Below, in pieces: positions 1 to 12,537 of a stretch of 64,000 bases of DNA. The position numbers and the translations under genes are program-made. The DNA comes from Tragulus kanchil. Taxonomy: Eukaryota; Chordata; Mammalia; Artiodactyla; Tragulidae. Each line of letters begins with the position of its first letter. Positions within the stretch are counted from its first letter, which is position 1. The notes beneath the pieces are model-generated. The model did no database searches, was not told the origin of the DNA, and saw nothing but the letters and a program-made list of their open reading frames with translations. The stretch is from positions 138,901,301-138,965,300 of the forward strand of contig JAIOJX010000025.1 in NCBI GenBank assembly GCA_022376925.1, read 5' to 3'.

Positions 1-230
1 ATATCAAAGGCTCTCTCTTCCCTCCGGCCAGCTGCTCATCTTCTGGAACCAAAACAACACTTCTGTCTGGGATTTGTATTAGACCTGACCCTGCCGTGGC
101 TTTTCCCCAGGCTATGTAAGGCAAGTTTCCTGCTTAATATCCTTGTTTAGACTCAGCTAAACTCATAAACAGGACCTCTTAGGTTGCTGCTATTTTGAAA
201 GTTTCTGGGCTTTGAAGATAATCTACGACT

Positions 231-362
231 GGGACTTCCCTGGTGGTCCAGTGGTTAAGACTCTGAGCTCCCACTGTAGAGGTCTGGGGTTAGATCCCTG
301 GTCAGGAAATCAGATCCCCCATGCTGCAACTTAGACCTGGCACAGCCAAATTGAGAAAAAAA
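231..362 (+). mobile_element. CHR-type tRNA-Glu SINE, short
   Basis: It begins GGGACTTCCCTGGTGGTCCA, has a B-box-like GGTTAGATCCC, and ends with the GCACAGCCAA tail and a short A run. A duplicate is at 1342-1474. Confidence 0.85.
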
Positions 363-424
363 ATGGATGGACTATGACTGATTTATTGCCAACCTCAGAT
401 TGTTGGTTCATTAACTAGTTAACC

Positions 425-692
425 CTTTTTTTTTTTTTTCTAATTTTGATCTCTTTTATTGTTTTTTTAATTTATTTGTTTTCATCCATCTTTTTATTCT
501 TTGGCCTCCCATTGCAGTGGCCTCTCTCACTGCAGAGCAACGGCTCTGGTCACATGCACTGCAGAGCACTGGCACCTAACTGGACACACTGGTCCAGCCG
601 CTCCACAGCACATGAGATCTTCCCAGGCCAGGGGTCAAACTGGTGCCTTGCACTGCAAGGCAGACTCTTTACCCATTGGACCACCGTGGTCC
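425..692 (-). mobile_element. tRNA-Glu SINE with GC-rich tail, diverged
   Basis: Read on the minus strand it has a tRNA-Glu head, the CACATGCGC-like middle, the CCAAAGAATAAA segment and a poly-A. It is an older member of the group seen at 17178, 29385 and 58829. Duplicate at 1537-1803. Confidence 0.75.
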
Positions 693-1341
693 AAGTCTCA
701 TTCCCCTCTTCACCCCAGCACCTAGCCTTGTATTTGCCACCCTGGGGTCACTCCCTCAGTGTTTACTGTACTGAAATGAGCTGCATTTAGTTCATGTTTG
801 TGGAATTTGGGTCTACCTCAACAACCTTTTTGAATATCCCCTAATAAGTCTCAGGAAAGATAAATTAATTTTACTAATTGACTCAGGTGATTCTAATTCC
901 TTGTCTTTGCCTAATTGTTCTCCATGCTCCTCAAGCATCAAAGAATACAATGTGCAAAGGAGTAGAAAGAAAAGGGGAAAGACCCTTTATTATGTTCAGA
1001 CCAGACACTCATGTGCTTCTATGAAATAAGTATTTTGTACCAGGACTGGACAACAAAGCAGGTTCCTGATGAGAGAAGATTAAAGGGATGGCTGTGTTGG
1101 CCACAGCAGGAATATCAAAGGCTCTCTCTTCCCTCCGGCCAGCTGCTCATCTTCTGGAACCAAAACAACACTTCTGTCTGGGATTTGTATTAGACCTGAC
1201 CCTGCCGTGGCTTTTCCCCAGGCTATGTAAGGCAAGTTTCCTGCTTAATATCCTTGTTTAGACTCAGCTAAACTCATAAACAGGACCTCTTAGGTTGCTG
1301 CTATTTTGAAAGTTTCTGGGCTTTGAAGATAATCTACGACT

Positions 1342-1474
1342 GGGACTTCCCTGGTGGTCCAGTGGTTAAGACTCTGAGCTCCCACTGTAGAGGTCTGGGG
1401 TTAGATCCCTGGTCAGGAAATCAGATCCCCCATGCTGCAACTTAGACCTGGCACAGCCAAATTGAGAAAAAAAA
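1342..1474 (+). mobile_element. CHR-type SINE, duplicate of 231-362
   Basis: Same element as 231-362, carried by tandem duplication 1. Confidence 0.85.
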
Positions 1475-1536
1475 TGGATGGACTATGACTGATTTATTGC
1501 CAACCTCAGATTGTTGGTTCATTAACTAGTTAACCC

Positions 1537-1803
1537 TTTTTTTTTTTTTTCTAATTTTGATCTCTTTTATTGTTTTTTTAATTTATTTGTTTTCATCCAT
1601 CTTTTTATTCTTTGGCCTCCCATTGCAGTGGCCTCTCTCACTGCAGAGCAACGGCTCTGGTCACATGCACTGCAGAGCACTGGCACCTAACTGGACACAC
1701 TGGTCCAGCCGCTCCACAGCACATGAGATCTTCCCAGGCCAGGGGTCAAACTGGTGCCCCTTGCACTGCAAGGCAGACTCTTTACCCATTGGACCACCAT
1801 GGA
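1537..1803 (-). mobile_element. GC-tailed SINE, duplicate of 425-692
   Basis: Same element carried by tandem duplication 1; differs by a CC insertion near 1758. Confidence 0.75.
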
Positions 1804-2019
1804 AGCCCTCAGTACCCCTTACAGCTACCAATTATTGGTACAAATGGAAAAACTTAGTTGAAATGCAGTTGAATTATTAATATAGTAGGGCTGGTCACAC
1901 AACTCTGTGAATATACTAAAATCAAGTGAATTGTACACTTTAAAATGATGAATGATGAATATATGGCAGAAACCAACACATTATTGTAGAACATAATCCT
2001 CCAACTAAAAATAAATAGA

Positions 2020-2359
2020 GGGGCTTCCCTGGTGGTCCAGTGGGTAAGGACACTGCCTTGCAGTGCAAGGGGCGCTGGTTCGATCCCTGGCCTGGGAAGA
2101 TCCCACGTGCCACGGAGCAGCTGGACCGATGTGTCCAACTACCGAGCCGGAGCTCTGGAGTGCATGCGCCCAGAGCGGGTGCTCTGCAACAACCGAGGCC
2201 ACTGCGATGGGAGGTCGACAGGAGCCAAAGAACAAAGACAGATGAAAATAGAGAAATGAAAAACCAAAAGAAGTGGCCCGCCTGCTGCTCCCTTCCCTCC
2301 CCAACCCGACCCCCGCCCAAAATAAATAAATAAATAAATAAATCTTTAAAAAAAAAAAT
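2020..2359 (+). mobile_element. GC-tailed tRNA-Glu SINE, near full length
   Basis: It starts GGGGCTTCCCTGGTGGTCCA, has an intact B box (GGTTCGATCCC) and a long unique 3' part ending in a CCCCGCCCAAAATAAATAA stretch followed by A-rich repeats. One of the better-preserved copies of this SINE variant in the window. Confidence 0.85.
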
Positions 2360-2444
2360 TCTATGACCAATGGTAACAAATATTTACTGAATATTTGGCA
2401 GCCAGCTAAGGACCCTGCTGGGTCTGGGTTCTGGAGCTCAAGTC

Positions 2445-2775
2445 AGTGATTTTCAATCTCAGCAGCACATTAAAATCACATGGGGGCTTTTAAAAATGCT
2501 GATGCTGGAGACTTCTATGGTAGTCCAGTGGTTGAGACTTCGAGCGTCCAATACAAGGGGTATGGGTTTGATACTGGGTCAGGGAACTAAGATCCCACAT
2601 GCTGTGCAGTAAAGCCAATAAATAAATGGGGAAAAAATTTTTTTTAAAATCCTGATGCCCAGGCCACACCCCAGACCAATTAAATCAGCATCTCTAGGGT
2701 AGAATCCAGGCCTCTGTGGTTTTTAGTCCACCATATGGAATTCCGATGTGCAGCTAAGGTTGAGAACCACCAGCC
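2445..2775. mobile_element. MER5A-like hAT DNA transposon, interrupted by a SINE
   Basis: The left part (AGCACATTAAAATCACATGG) and the right part (ACCAATTAAATCAGCATCTC and TTGAGAACCACC) match my recollection of MER5A. A CHR SINE at 2507-2640 splits it. Confidence 0.7.
2507..2640 (+). mobile_element. CHR-type SINE nested in MER5A
   Basis: A diverged CHR head (GAGACTTCTATGGTAGTCCA) with B-box remnant and AATAAATAAA tail sits inside an older MER5A element. Confidence 0.75.
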
Positions 2776-2786
2776 TAGAGCATTAT

Positions 2787-3010
2787 GTGTGTGTGCGTGC
2801 TCAGTCGCAAAGTCGGGTCCAACATTTTTGTGATGCCATGGACTGTAACCTGTCAGGTTCTTCTGTCCATGGGATTCTCCAGGCAAGAATACAGGAGTAG
2901 GTTGCCATTTTCTACTCCAGGGCATCTTCCGGACCCAGGGATTGAACCTGTGTCTCCAGCAGTTCCTGCATTGGCAGGCAGATTCTTTACCACTGAGCCA
3001 CCTGGGGGAG
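2787..3010 (-). mobile_element. Bov-tA SINE
   Basis: On the minus strand it has a tRNA-Glu head, then the Bov-A unit with the typical CAGGCAAGAATAC motif on the plus strand. Ruminant-specific family. Confidence 0.9.
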
Positions 3011-3867
3011 TCTGGAGTGTCATGACTTCTTAGCAAGTTGGGTTCCCTCAAGAAGTCACCACTCTCATGCCATGTCTATCTCCTTTCCATTAACAGTAAT
3101 CAGCAAAGAAAGCTGCTTGTCCTCAAGGACAGACTCCTCCTCCAAATCAGGAGGTCCCTTCATTTCTCCTAATTCACAATTATTTTCTTTCCTGTGGGTG
3201 ACTCAGAATGTTCAGTAATTTAAAGAGAGGATATTTTATGCTTTGCAGTTTTTTTCTCAGTTTGGATTCGCTTGCTATGACTCAACTGTGGGCAGAGAAT
3301 CATTTGTTCCCTTTGGAACAAAAGTTGAATTCTGTCCAAATGGGTTGGCACTTCTGCTTCAAGCAACCTGAATTTTACTGTTTGTGAAGTAAAACTAAGA
3401 TGAAACAAGCTAGGAATGTGAGGACTTTCATGGGCTTATGTGCTCTATTTTGTATATCTCATCTAACTATAATACTTTAGTTTATTTAACTGTCTTCATC
3501 TTGGCCTCCCAGAGCCTTAGCCTTTAGTGTCCTAAACCCTCTATTGCCCTAAGCTCACCAAGCTGCTTTTGCGCGTCATTCATTCTGTTTGGCAAACCTG
3601 TGTGGACTTGTGGCCCAAACCACAATGGTCCTAGTTAAATCCGCCAATCAAAGGACTAAGTTTTTTTCCATCTATCCCTGGAAGCTGAAGCCAATTTGTG
3701 AAAAAGATGGAAATGTATAAAAACAGAAAAAAAAAAGAAACCAGAACATTTCAAAGAGCCATAAAGAAAAGATCATCAACAGCTACTTTTGACCACAGAA
3801 GGGCAATGAGGTTTTAGCTAGTGACCCACCCTGGTGGTGGGTGATGGGCGTAACTACAGTCACACCT
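3011..3867. other. Unassigned non-coding DNA
   Basis: About 0.86 kb of average composition. No gene, known repeat or convincing reading frame was seen. Confidence 0.5.
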
Positions 3868-4412
3868 CCGAACCCCAGGGTTCCACATTCACAGAGTCAA
3901 CCAATCATGGATCAAATGGTATTTGAGAAAAAATTTCAGGCAGTTCTAAGAAGCAAAAGTTGAATTTGTCATGTGCAGGCAGCTATTTACATAGCATTTA
4001 TGTTGTATTTGCAACTATCTATGTAGTATTTACATTGTATTAGGTATCATAATGGGCCTCCTGGGTGGCAAAGTGGTAAAGAATCTGCCTGCCAATGCAG
4101 GAGACAGAGGAGACTGGGGTTGCATCCCTGGGTCAGAAAGATCTCCTGGAGGAGGACATGGCAACCCTCTTCAGTATTCTTGCCTGGAAAAGTCCTTGGA
4201 CAGAGGAGCCTGGCAGCCATGGGGTTGCAAACAGCCAGACACTGAGTAACTGAGGACACACACACACAAAGGTATCATAGATGATATAAAGTCTACAGGA
4301 GGAAGTACATTGAGAACTTGCAAATGCTATGCTATCTTATATGAGGGACTTAAGTATCCAAGCATTTTGATATCTCTAAAGAGAACAGCCAAGGACCCCA
4401 GGGAACAGTTGT
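3868..4412. mobile_element. MER2-like Tigger DNA element split by Bov-tA
   Basis: Flanks such as AACCCCAGGGTTCCACATTC, ATTTACATTGTATTAGGTAT and AGGGACTTAAGTATCCAAGC resemble the MER2 Tigger-derived element from memory. A Bov-tA at 4053-4268 interrupts it with the target duplication GGTATCATA on both sides (4042-4050 and 4271-4279). Confidence 0.6.
4053..4268 (+). mobile_element. Bov-tA SINE nested in the MER2-like element
   Basis: Head GGGTGGCAAAGTGGTAAAGA, then a Bov-A unit (CAGTATTCTTGCCTGG) and an ACAC tail. GGTATCATA flanks it on both sides. Confidence 0.9.
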
Positions 4413-4671
4413 ACACAGAATCAGCTCTGGCCTCACTTGTAGCAACAATGAGAGAAAACTCCAGAAGGGAGATTGAACAGAGACTGGCAACTGCCAAACA
4501 CTTGCAGTAAGAAAGCACAAAATTGCAGAGGACTGTGAAGTGGAGGAAACCCAGAAACGAAAGGACAGGGAAGTAACAAGCAGAGGCATGTGGCTCTGTC
4601 CCTAGAAGGTAGTAGAAACCAGCCATATTTCTAGAATTAAATGAAGTGAACACCCAAGTCTTAAGTATTTA

Positions 4672-5340
4672 GCTTGATGAATTTTTACATATATACACCC
4701 GTGAAATCAATACTTAGAACATTTCCATCTTCCTAGAAAATTCTCTCATACTCCCTCCAGCTCATGAGCCCCATCTCCTCACTCAGAGGTCTTCCCAGGT
4801 GGCACTAGTGGTGAAGACCCAGCCTACCAATGCAGGAGACATAAGAGGCTTGGGTTCAATCCCTGGTCTTCCAGGATCACTAAAAGTTGGACATGACTGA
4901 AGCAACTTAGCATGCACATGCACCTCACCCAGAAGTAGACTGTAATCTTATTTCTATCACAGTAAATTAGTTTCTTCTACTTCATATGAATGGGCTCATA
5001 CAGCATATATTCATTTGTGTATGGCTTCTTTTGCATGACATAATGTTTTGGGGATCCATCTCTATTATATGTGTATTAATAGTTTGGTTTTTTATTATCA
5101 CTGTGTAGTATTTTATGATATGAATATGCCATAATGCTTATTCACATTTGGGTTGTTTAAAGTTTGATGCTGTTTTGAAAAGCTGCTATGAACATTGGGG
5201 TCCATGTCTTTTCATAGATATATACATTCATTTTTCTTGAGGCTATGTCTAGGAGAGGAATCCCTTGGTCAAAGGAAGATAGGTGTTTAACTTTAATACA
5301 TACTGCCAAACAGCTTTTCAGAGGTGGCTGCATCGTTTGA
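4672..5340. mobile_element. L1M-like LINE 3' remnant
   Basis: Phrases such as TTTTTACATATATACACCC, GGGTTGTTTAAAGTTTGATG and TACTGCCAAACAGCTTTTC match the 3' non-coding part of old L1 elements. A Bov-tA fragment at 4788-4922 interrupts it, and its end is repeated at 6079-6411. Confidence 0.6.
4788..4922 (+). mobile_element. Bov-tA SINE, internally deleted
   Basis: The tRNA head (TCTTCCCAGGTGGCACTAGT ... CAATCCCTGG) is joined to only the last part of the Bov-A unit (GTTGGACATGACTGAAGCAA). Confidence 0.7.
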
Positions 5341-5788
5341 CAATTTCAGTAACAGTGAGAACTCCAGTGGTGGTTTTTGAGGTGAAGAGAATGTCAGGAA
5401 ATATCCTAACCTGAACCCAGTTCCTAGCTGCATACGATCTGCAAGGGCCTGTGGGATATGAACTAGCCATGCTTTGCAGTTGAGTGAAGAAAGAAAAATA
5501 ATGCAAGCAGAGGCAGTGTGGGTGCCTGCTACTGTCCCACCCCAACCAATGCCAGCAGGAAGGAACCCCTGCAGCTGTTTTAGGGTGGTTTCCTAGCAAG
5601 GACATTAGTGATTAATAAAAGGGAAAGGGATTTGATAGAGTGGAAGATGCTAAAGTTGTTTCCAATTAACCTGTTGAAATGGGTCATTTAAAAAAACATG
5701 CTGGGTTCAGTAGCAATGTTCCTCACGCTTTGCTGGGAGGAGAGCTGGTTAAAAATTCAAATTTTGCATTTTTAAAGAGATAACCCCA
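5341..5788. other. Unassigned DNA inside duplication 2
   Basis: No recognisable gene. A minus-strand frame of 95 codons here and at 6389 is identical because of the duplication and resembles no known protein. Confidence 0.5.
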
Positions 5789-5979
5789 GGGACTTCCCTG
5801 GTGGTCCAGTAGCTAAGACTTTGAGCTACCAGTGCAGGGGGCATGGGTTTAATCCCTGGTCATAGAACTAGATCCCACATGCCGCAACTAAGAGTTGGCG
5901 TGATGCGATGGAGATCAAACATCTTGTATGCCTCAACTAAGACCCGGCACAGCCAAATAAATAAATTTTAAAAAGAGAT
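5789..5979 (+). mobile_element. CHR-type SINE
   Basis: GGGACTTCCCTGGTGGTCCA head, ATCCCACATGCCGCAACTAA middle and GCACAGCCAAATAAATAAA tail. Duplicate at 6858-7047. Confidence 0.88.
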
Positions 5980-6857
5980 ACCCCAGGTGAAACCATTGTT
6001 GTTTGAAAAACTACTCCAAAACATTGTTCAGAGGTTCAGCAATACTTGCATGTAATGTGTGCCGGAGATAATAGCAAGTATTCATTTGTGTATGGCTTCT
6101 TTTGCATGACATAATGTTTTGGGGATCCATCTCTATTATATGTGTATTAATAGTTTGATTTTTTATTATCACTGTGTAGTATTTTATGATATGAATATGC
6201 CATAATGCTTATTCACATTTGGGTTGTTTAAAGTTTGATGCTGTTTTGAAAAGCTGCTATGAACATTGGGGTCCATGTCTTTTCATAGATATATACATTC
6301 ATTTTTCTTGAGGCTATGTCTAGGAGAGGAATCCCTTGGTCAGAGGAAGATAGGTGTTTAACTTTAATACATACTGCCAAACAGCTTTTCAGAGGTGGCT
6401 GCATCGTTTGACAATTTCAGTAACAGTGAGAACTCCAGTGGTGGTTTTTGAGGTGAAGAGAATGTCAGGAAATATCCTAACCTGAACCCAGTTCCTAGCT
6501 GCATACGATCTGCAAGGGCCTGTGGGATATGAACTAGCCATGCTTTGCAGTTGAGTGAAGAAAGAAAAATAATGCAAGCAGAGGCAGTGTGGGTGCCTGC
6601 TACTGTCCCACCCCAACCAATGCCAGCAGGAAGGAACCCCTGCAGCTGTTTTAGGGTGGTTTCCTAGCAAGGACATTAGTGATTAATAAAAGGGAAAGGG
6701 ATTTGATAGAGTGGAAGATGCTAAAGTTGTTTCCAATTAACCTGTTGAAATGGGTCATTTAAAAACATGCTGGGTTCAGTAGCAATGTTCCTCACGCTTT
6801 GCTGGGAGGAGAGCTGGTTAAAAATTCAAATTTTGCATTTTTAAAGAGATAACCCCA

Positions 6858-7047
6858 GGGACTTCCCTGGTGGTCCAGTAGCTAAGACTTTGAGCTACCA
6901 GTGCAGGGGGCATGGGTTTAATCCCTGGTCATAGAACTAGATCCCACATGCCGCAACTAAGAGTTGGCGTGATGCGATGGAGATCAAACATCTTGTATGC
7001 CTCAACTAAGACCCGGCACAGCCAAATAAATAAATTTTAAAAAGAGA
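6858..7047 (+). mobile_element. CHR-type SINE, duplicate of 5789-5979
   Basis: Same element carried by tandem duplication 2. Confidence 0.88.
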
Positions 7048-7596
7048 TACCCCAGGTGAAACCATTGTTGTTTGAAAAACTACTCCAAAACATTGTTCAG
7101 AGGTTCAGCAATACTTGCATGTAATGTGTGCCGGAGATAATAGCAAGAATATTCTCGTCTCATTTTACATCAGAGTACCTTGTTGACCCTGACTTTTTTT
7201 TTTTTTTTAAGTTTTTACAGAGTTTTGTTGTTCACAGACATGTATATTCTCAGATCAGTCATATGCATATCCCTGGTCCCCTCCCCCTTGACCCTGACTT
7301 TTTTGACCCTTAAATGTTTCGTTGAGTATTCTTTTAAACACATAAAAATTGGAGGATAGCTTCTGTCTTTCATTTTGTCCCCTGGGGTTCATCTTTTCAG
7401 CAATACAGAATTTACATGAGTCAGCTTCTTTCCTCCATTCCTCGTTACCAAGGAGGACAATCAACATAAGTGACCCTAGTCCTCTTTTAAAAGGATTTGC
7501 TGTTAGTTTCAATGTAGAGCTATGAGGAGATATCAAAAATTACTGATAATATCATTGCAGAGTTAAAGCTATTTTGGCACATAGTAGGTACTTGAC

Positions 7597-7796
7597 ACTT
7601 CCCTGGTGGTTCAAGTAAAGAATCCACCTGCAATGCAGGAGACCTAGGTTTGATCCCTGGGTCTGGAAGATCCCCTAGAGAAGAAAATGGCAACCCTTTC
7701 CAGTATTTCTGCCTGGAGAAGTCCACAGACAGAGGAGCTTGGTGTACTAGAGTCCATAGGGTTTGCAAATAGTTGGGCATGACTGTGGAGCTAACA
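7597..7796 (+). mobile_element. Bov-tA SINE
   Basis: Head ACTTCCCTGGTGGTTCAAGT, B box GGTTTGATCCC, Bov-A unit ending GGGCATGACTGTGGAGCTAA. Confidence 0.9.
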
Positions 7797-10480
7797 CAGG
7801 TACTGTGTCAGCTACTCAGATAGTTGACACAGATTGAGACAGTTACATTTCTTTCATTAGAAATGTTTTAGGTCTCAATGGAGGAGCAAGAAACAGAACA
7901 GGGTCTGGGTGAGGGGGAGAAGTAGCAGAAAAAAATTTAGACACCATCAGAGCTGCCTCCAGCCACACCATCACCACTGTTATGGGCTAAAAAATTGCTG
8001 TTGAATGAATTCCTTTATGTAGTGTTGATTCAATGAGGGAGGGACAGAGAGATGGTTAATTATCTCAAAGAACAAAGAAGGAGGCCAAAGAGTAAAAGAT
8101 TTCCCAGTATAATGAAAAATAAAATGTTAAGTGCCTGTTATGTGGCAGACACTATGCTAAAACAAGGAATACAATAGTGGAAAAGAGAGAGGAAATTTCT
8201 ATTTTCAGGAAGTTTTCATTCTAATGTGGAACTGTATTACGGTGGGTTAATTTCTCCAACAAAAACATACAAACAGCTAATCCTCAGCGGCTTAGCATAC
8301 ATGCAGGAAAGGGGATTCTTCATGCATGAGGACGAGCGTTCTGCTCCCTGTGGTCATTACATGTCCCAGGCTCCTTCCACATTCTTCTTTGTTTACAGAG
8401 CTCTCTCCATTCAGCCAGTAGACCAGAAAGAGAATTTAGAAGCCCAAATGGGTAGTTTTGTGATAAGGCCACGTCTGAAAGTGGCAAACATCACTTTACC
8501 CACATTGCACTGACCAGACTGAGTCACTGGCCACACCTACCAGTAGAAGAGGTTGGGAAACATGGTTGAATGCCCAGAAGAGAAAGGAAAGAGTTTAGTG
8601 AACCAACCTCTACCACAGGGGTCAACAGTGAAGTATAATCTGGTGGGACAGATTGACAATGGTCCTCTTCACCTTCACTTTGGGCACTATACAGAATCTG
8701 CCCTCAGATGGAGACCTTACCAGTAAAGGGTCATTTCTTGTCAATGTAGGTGCCTTCGATGGCCTCTGTTGATGTCAAAGCCCAGACCAACGTTCTTATA
8801 TTATTGCAGGAGCTTCTCCTTGACAGTTTCTCCAAGCGGGACCCTCTTATTTCGAAAGATGGTTGGTTGCTTTTGGTACACACATTCAGTCTGAATGTCC
8901 ACCATCTTCCCAGCTGCCTAAAAAAATGGATGGCCTACCTTTCTTACATGAGAAAATGGAAAGCCTGATAAGACTCTTTCAGTTGGATATTCACTCACTG
9001 GCAGTCAAAAGCATCCTGACAAATCGCATGATTTTGCTGGGGGGGAGATGATTATTCCAGCCACACCATCACCACTGTTATGGGCTAAAAAATTGCTGTT
9101 GAATGGATTCCTTTATGTAGTGTTGATTCAATGAGGGAGGGACAGAGAGATGGTTAATTATCTCAAAGAACAAAGAAGGAGGCCAAAGAGTAAAAGATTT
9201 CCCAGTATAATGAAAAATAAAATGTTAAGTGCCTGTTATGTGGCAGACACTATGCTAAAACAAGGAATACAATAGTGGAAAAGAGAGAGGAAATTTCTAT
9301 TTTCAGGAAGTTTTCATTCTAATGTGGAACTGTATTACGGTGGGTTAATTTCTCCAACAAAAACATACAAACAGCTAATCCTCAGCGGCTTAGCATACAT
9401 GCAGGAAAGGGGATTCTTCATGCATGAGGACGGCGTTCTGCTCCCTGTGGTCATTACATGTCCCAGGCTCCTTCCACACTCTTCTTTGTTTACAGAGCTC
9501 TCTCCATTCAGCCAGTAGACCAGAAAGAGAATTTAGAAGCCCAAATGGGTAGTTTTGTGATAAGGCCACGTCTGAAAGTGGCAAACATCACTTTACCCAC
9601 ATTGCACTGACCAGACTGAGTCACTGGCCACACCTACCAGTAGAAGAGGTTGGGAAACATGGTTGAATGCCCAGAAGAGAAAGGAAAGAGTTTAGTGAAC
9701 CAACCTCTACCACAGGGGTCAACAGTGAAGTATAATCTGGTGGGACAGATTGACAATGGTCCTCTTCACCTTCACTTTGGGCACTATACAGAATCTGCCC
9801 TCAGATGGAGACCTTACCAGTAAAGGTGCATTTCTTGTCAATGTAGGTGCCTTCGATGGCCTCTGTGGATGTCAAAGCCCAGACCAACGTTCTTATATTA
9901 TTGCAGGAGCTTCTCCTTGACAGTTTCTCCAAGCGGGACCCTCTTATTTTGAAAGATGGTTGGTTGCTTTTGGTACACACATTCAGTCTGAATGTCCACC
10001 ATCTTCCCAGCTGCCTAAAAAAAAGGATGGCCTACCTTTCTTACATGAGAAAATGGAAAGCCTGATAAGACTCTTTCAGTTGGATATTCACTCACTGGCA
10101 GTCAAAAGCATCCTGACAAATACGCATGATTTTGCTGGTGTTGTTTGTTTTGGATTAGAATGAGTGAATATTTTAATAAATGGATGAAGACTCGTATTTT
10201 TTCATTTTCTTCTCAGCTGTGTTGTTTGATCATAGAGGAATTTATATCCCAGACATCTTTATGGATGAACTTCATTTTCCTTGATCTCTTTCCTACTTTG
10301 GCCACTGCAGATCCCTCCACTGGAAGCTGACGTGTTTGGCAGCAAACCCACATTCTCTGTTACGTCCCCTAGCTGTGTGCCCCTGGGGAGCACTCCAAAT
10401 TGCGGATATTTTGGATTTTTAGTGTAAAAAAGACAGCTCCTCATTCTTTCTATGCACTTGATAGGCAGCTTCATTCCTCC
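7797..10480. other. Unassigned DNA, mostly duplications 3 and 4
   Basis: No gene or known repeat recognised. Several short reading frames occur two or three times only because the DNA is duplicated. Confidence 0.5.
7958..10137 (+). repeat. Tandem duplication 3 (unit 1098 nt)
   Basis: 7958..9055 is repeated by 9056..10137. The end of copy 1 carries about 16 nt (GGGGGGAGATGATTAT) absent from copy 2, a scar at the junction. No gene or known repeat is inside. Confidence 0.95.
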
Positions 10481-12300
10481 CTGCCTCTCTCCCTAAACTT
10501 CTCCCTCTCTTCCCCTCGCCCGCAATCCCATCACTCTTTGTCTCTCACTCTCTCTCTTTCTTTCTCACTCTTTTTCTATCTTTCCTTCTTTTACCACAGA
10601 TGAGTTAGGCTCTGAGCTGTACTCTTTGTGACCTGTGAAATTTTTGGAGACTCCTTGAATCCTGTTCAAACAGAAATCTGGCAAATTCCATGTTCTAATT
10701 CAAAGCTTCCTGGCTGAACTCAGTGGAACTCCAGCTAAGGAATTAAGTTGGTAAGCCAGTGATATTTGAAATGAATAATGGAGATACTTGGGGATAAGCT
10801 TTAATTTTGGAATAAGTATGTCAAATAGCTTTTGCTGGAACAATGTGGCCTAGAGTTACAAGTATTTAAGAGACCACTTTACTGCTCACTGTCTTGATGA
10901 CACCAGGAGAGGGGAGAGGTTTCCCATGCACCGTGAGATCTGGGTGCTAATGCCTGTTTGCTCGATTATTACATTGGTGATCTAAAAGACTGTCATCATC
11001 CTTTTGGGATTTTCATGTCTGCCCATTTCTTTTTTTTTTTAATTTTATTTATTTTCAGCTAATCATTTAGTAGGTAAGCAGATCCTAGATCCGTTCCTTA
11101 ATCTATATACCTTTATTGAATAGAATAACAGCTAGATGGTTGGTTGCCCCAATTCAGTCTGAATGTCCACCATCTTCCCAGCTGCCTAAAAATGGATGGC
11201 CTACCTTTCTTACATGAGAAAATGGAAAGCCTGATAAGACTCTTTCAGTTGGATATTCACTCACTGGCAGTCAAAAGCATCCTGACAAATACGCATGATT
11301 TTGCTGGTGTTGTTTGTTTTGGATTAGAATGAGTGAATATTTTAATAAATGGATGAAGACTCGTATTTTTTCATTTTCTTCTCAGCTGTGTTGTTTGATC
11401 ATAGAGGAATTTATATCCCAGACATCTTTATGGATGAACTTCATTTTCCTTGATCTCTTTCCTACTTTGGCCACTGCAGATCCCTCCACTGGAAGCTGAC
11501 GTGTTTGGCAGCAAACCCACATTCTCTGTTACGTCCCCTAGCTGTGTGCCCCTGGGGAGCACTCCAAATTGTGGATATTTTGGATTTTTAGTGTAAAAAA
11601 GACAGCTCCTCATTCTTTCTATGCACTTGATAGGCAGCTTCATTCCTCCCTGCCTCTCTCCCTAAACTTCTCCCTCTCTTCCCCTTGCCCGCAATCCCAT
11701 CACTCTCTGTCTCTCTCTCTCTTTCTTTCTCACTCTTTTTCTATCTTTCCTTCTTTTACCACAGATGAGTTAGGCTCTGAGCTGTACTCTTTGTGACCTG
11801 TGAAATTTTTGGAGACTCCTTGAATCCTGTTCAAACAGAAATCTGGCAAATTCCATGTTCTAATTCAAAGCTTCCTGGCTGAACTCGGTGGAACTCCAGC
11901 TAAGGAATTAAGTTGGTAAGCCAGTGATATTTGAAATGAATAATGGAGATACTTGGGGATAAGCTTTAATTTTGGAATAAGTATGTCAAATAGCTTTTGC
12001 TGGAACAATTTGGCCTAGAGTTACAAGTATTTAAGAGACCACTTGACTGCTCACTGTCTTGATGACACCAGGAGAGGGGAGAGATTTCCCATGCACCGTG
12101 AGATCTGGGTGCTAATGCCTGTTTGCTCGATTATTACATTGTTGATCTAAAAGACTGTCATCATCCTTTTGGGATTTTCATGTCTGCCCATTTCTTTTTT
12201 TTTTTAATTTTATTTATTTTCAGCTAATCATTTAGTAGGTAAGCAGATCCTAGATCCGTTCCTTAATCTATATACCTTTATTGCATAGAATAACAGCTAG
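9954..12300 (+). repeat. Tandem duplication 4 (unit about 1180 nt)
   Basis: 9954..11133 is repeated by 11134..12300. The start of copy 2 lacks about 12 nt (TTTTGGTACACA). It overlaps duplication 3, so about 180 nt (from 8862, 9954 and 11134) occur three times. Confidence 0.95.
10480..10600 (+). repeat. Pyrimidine-rich low-complexity tract
   Basis: CT-rich tract with TCTC and TTTC runs. The duplicate at 11650-11757 is shorter by several bases in the CTCT runs. Confidence 0.85.
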
Positions 12301-12537
12301 GCTCTAAAATAAGAGATCCCCAATACTAAGACTTAATCAAGATGCAAGTTTATTTCTCTGTCCGGTATCATCCTGCATAGAAGTCCAGGGTTGGTGCAAT
12401 TACTTGATGGTATTGAGTACTTTGGTTGTTGTTTTTCCAGTCTTCTTCTGGGAATAAGGAAAAAATGTGCTTCTCTGCCCCCTTGGGGTTATGTGTGGTC
12501 CTGCAGCTTGCTGTGGTCAGTGAAATGTGACTGAGGA
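10601..12537. other. Unassigned DNA, duplications 4 and 5
   Basis: No gene or known repeat recognised except the pyrimidine tract at 11650-11757. Confidence 0.5.

Larger units (their letters stand above)
1..1803 (+). repeat. Tandem duplication 1 (unit about 1111 nt)
   Basis: Positions 1..693 match 1112..1803 almost perfectly, including two SINEs. The second copy probably starts at 694; the first begins before the window. One difference is a 2-nt indel in the second SINE near 645/1758. Confidence 0.9.
5008..7147 (+). repeat. Tandem duplication 2 (unit 1071 nt)
   Basis: 5008..6078 is repeated head-to-tail by 6079..7147. Copies differ by a few bases and a homopolymer (six versus four A near 5691/6762). 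The block cuts into an L1M remnant and contains a CHR SINE. Confidence 0.95.

Noticed and set aside
2032..2110. tRNA genes in the SINE heads
   Set aside because: A- and B-box remnants are present in Bov-tA and CHR heads, but the sequences do not fold into intact tRNAs; they are pol III promoter relics.
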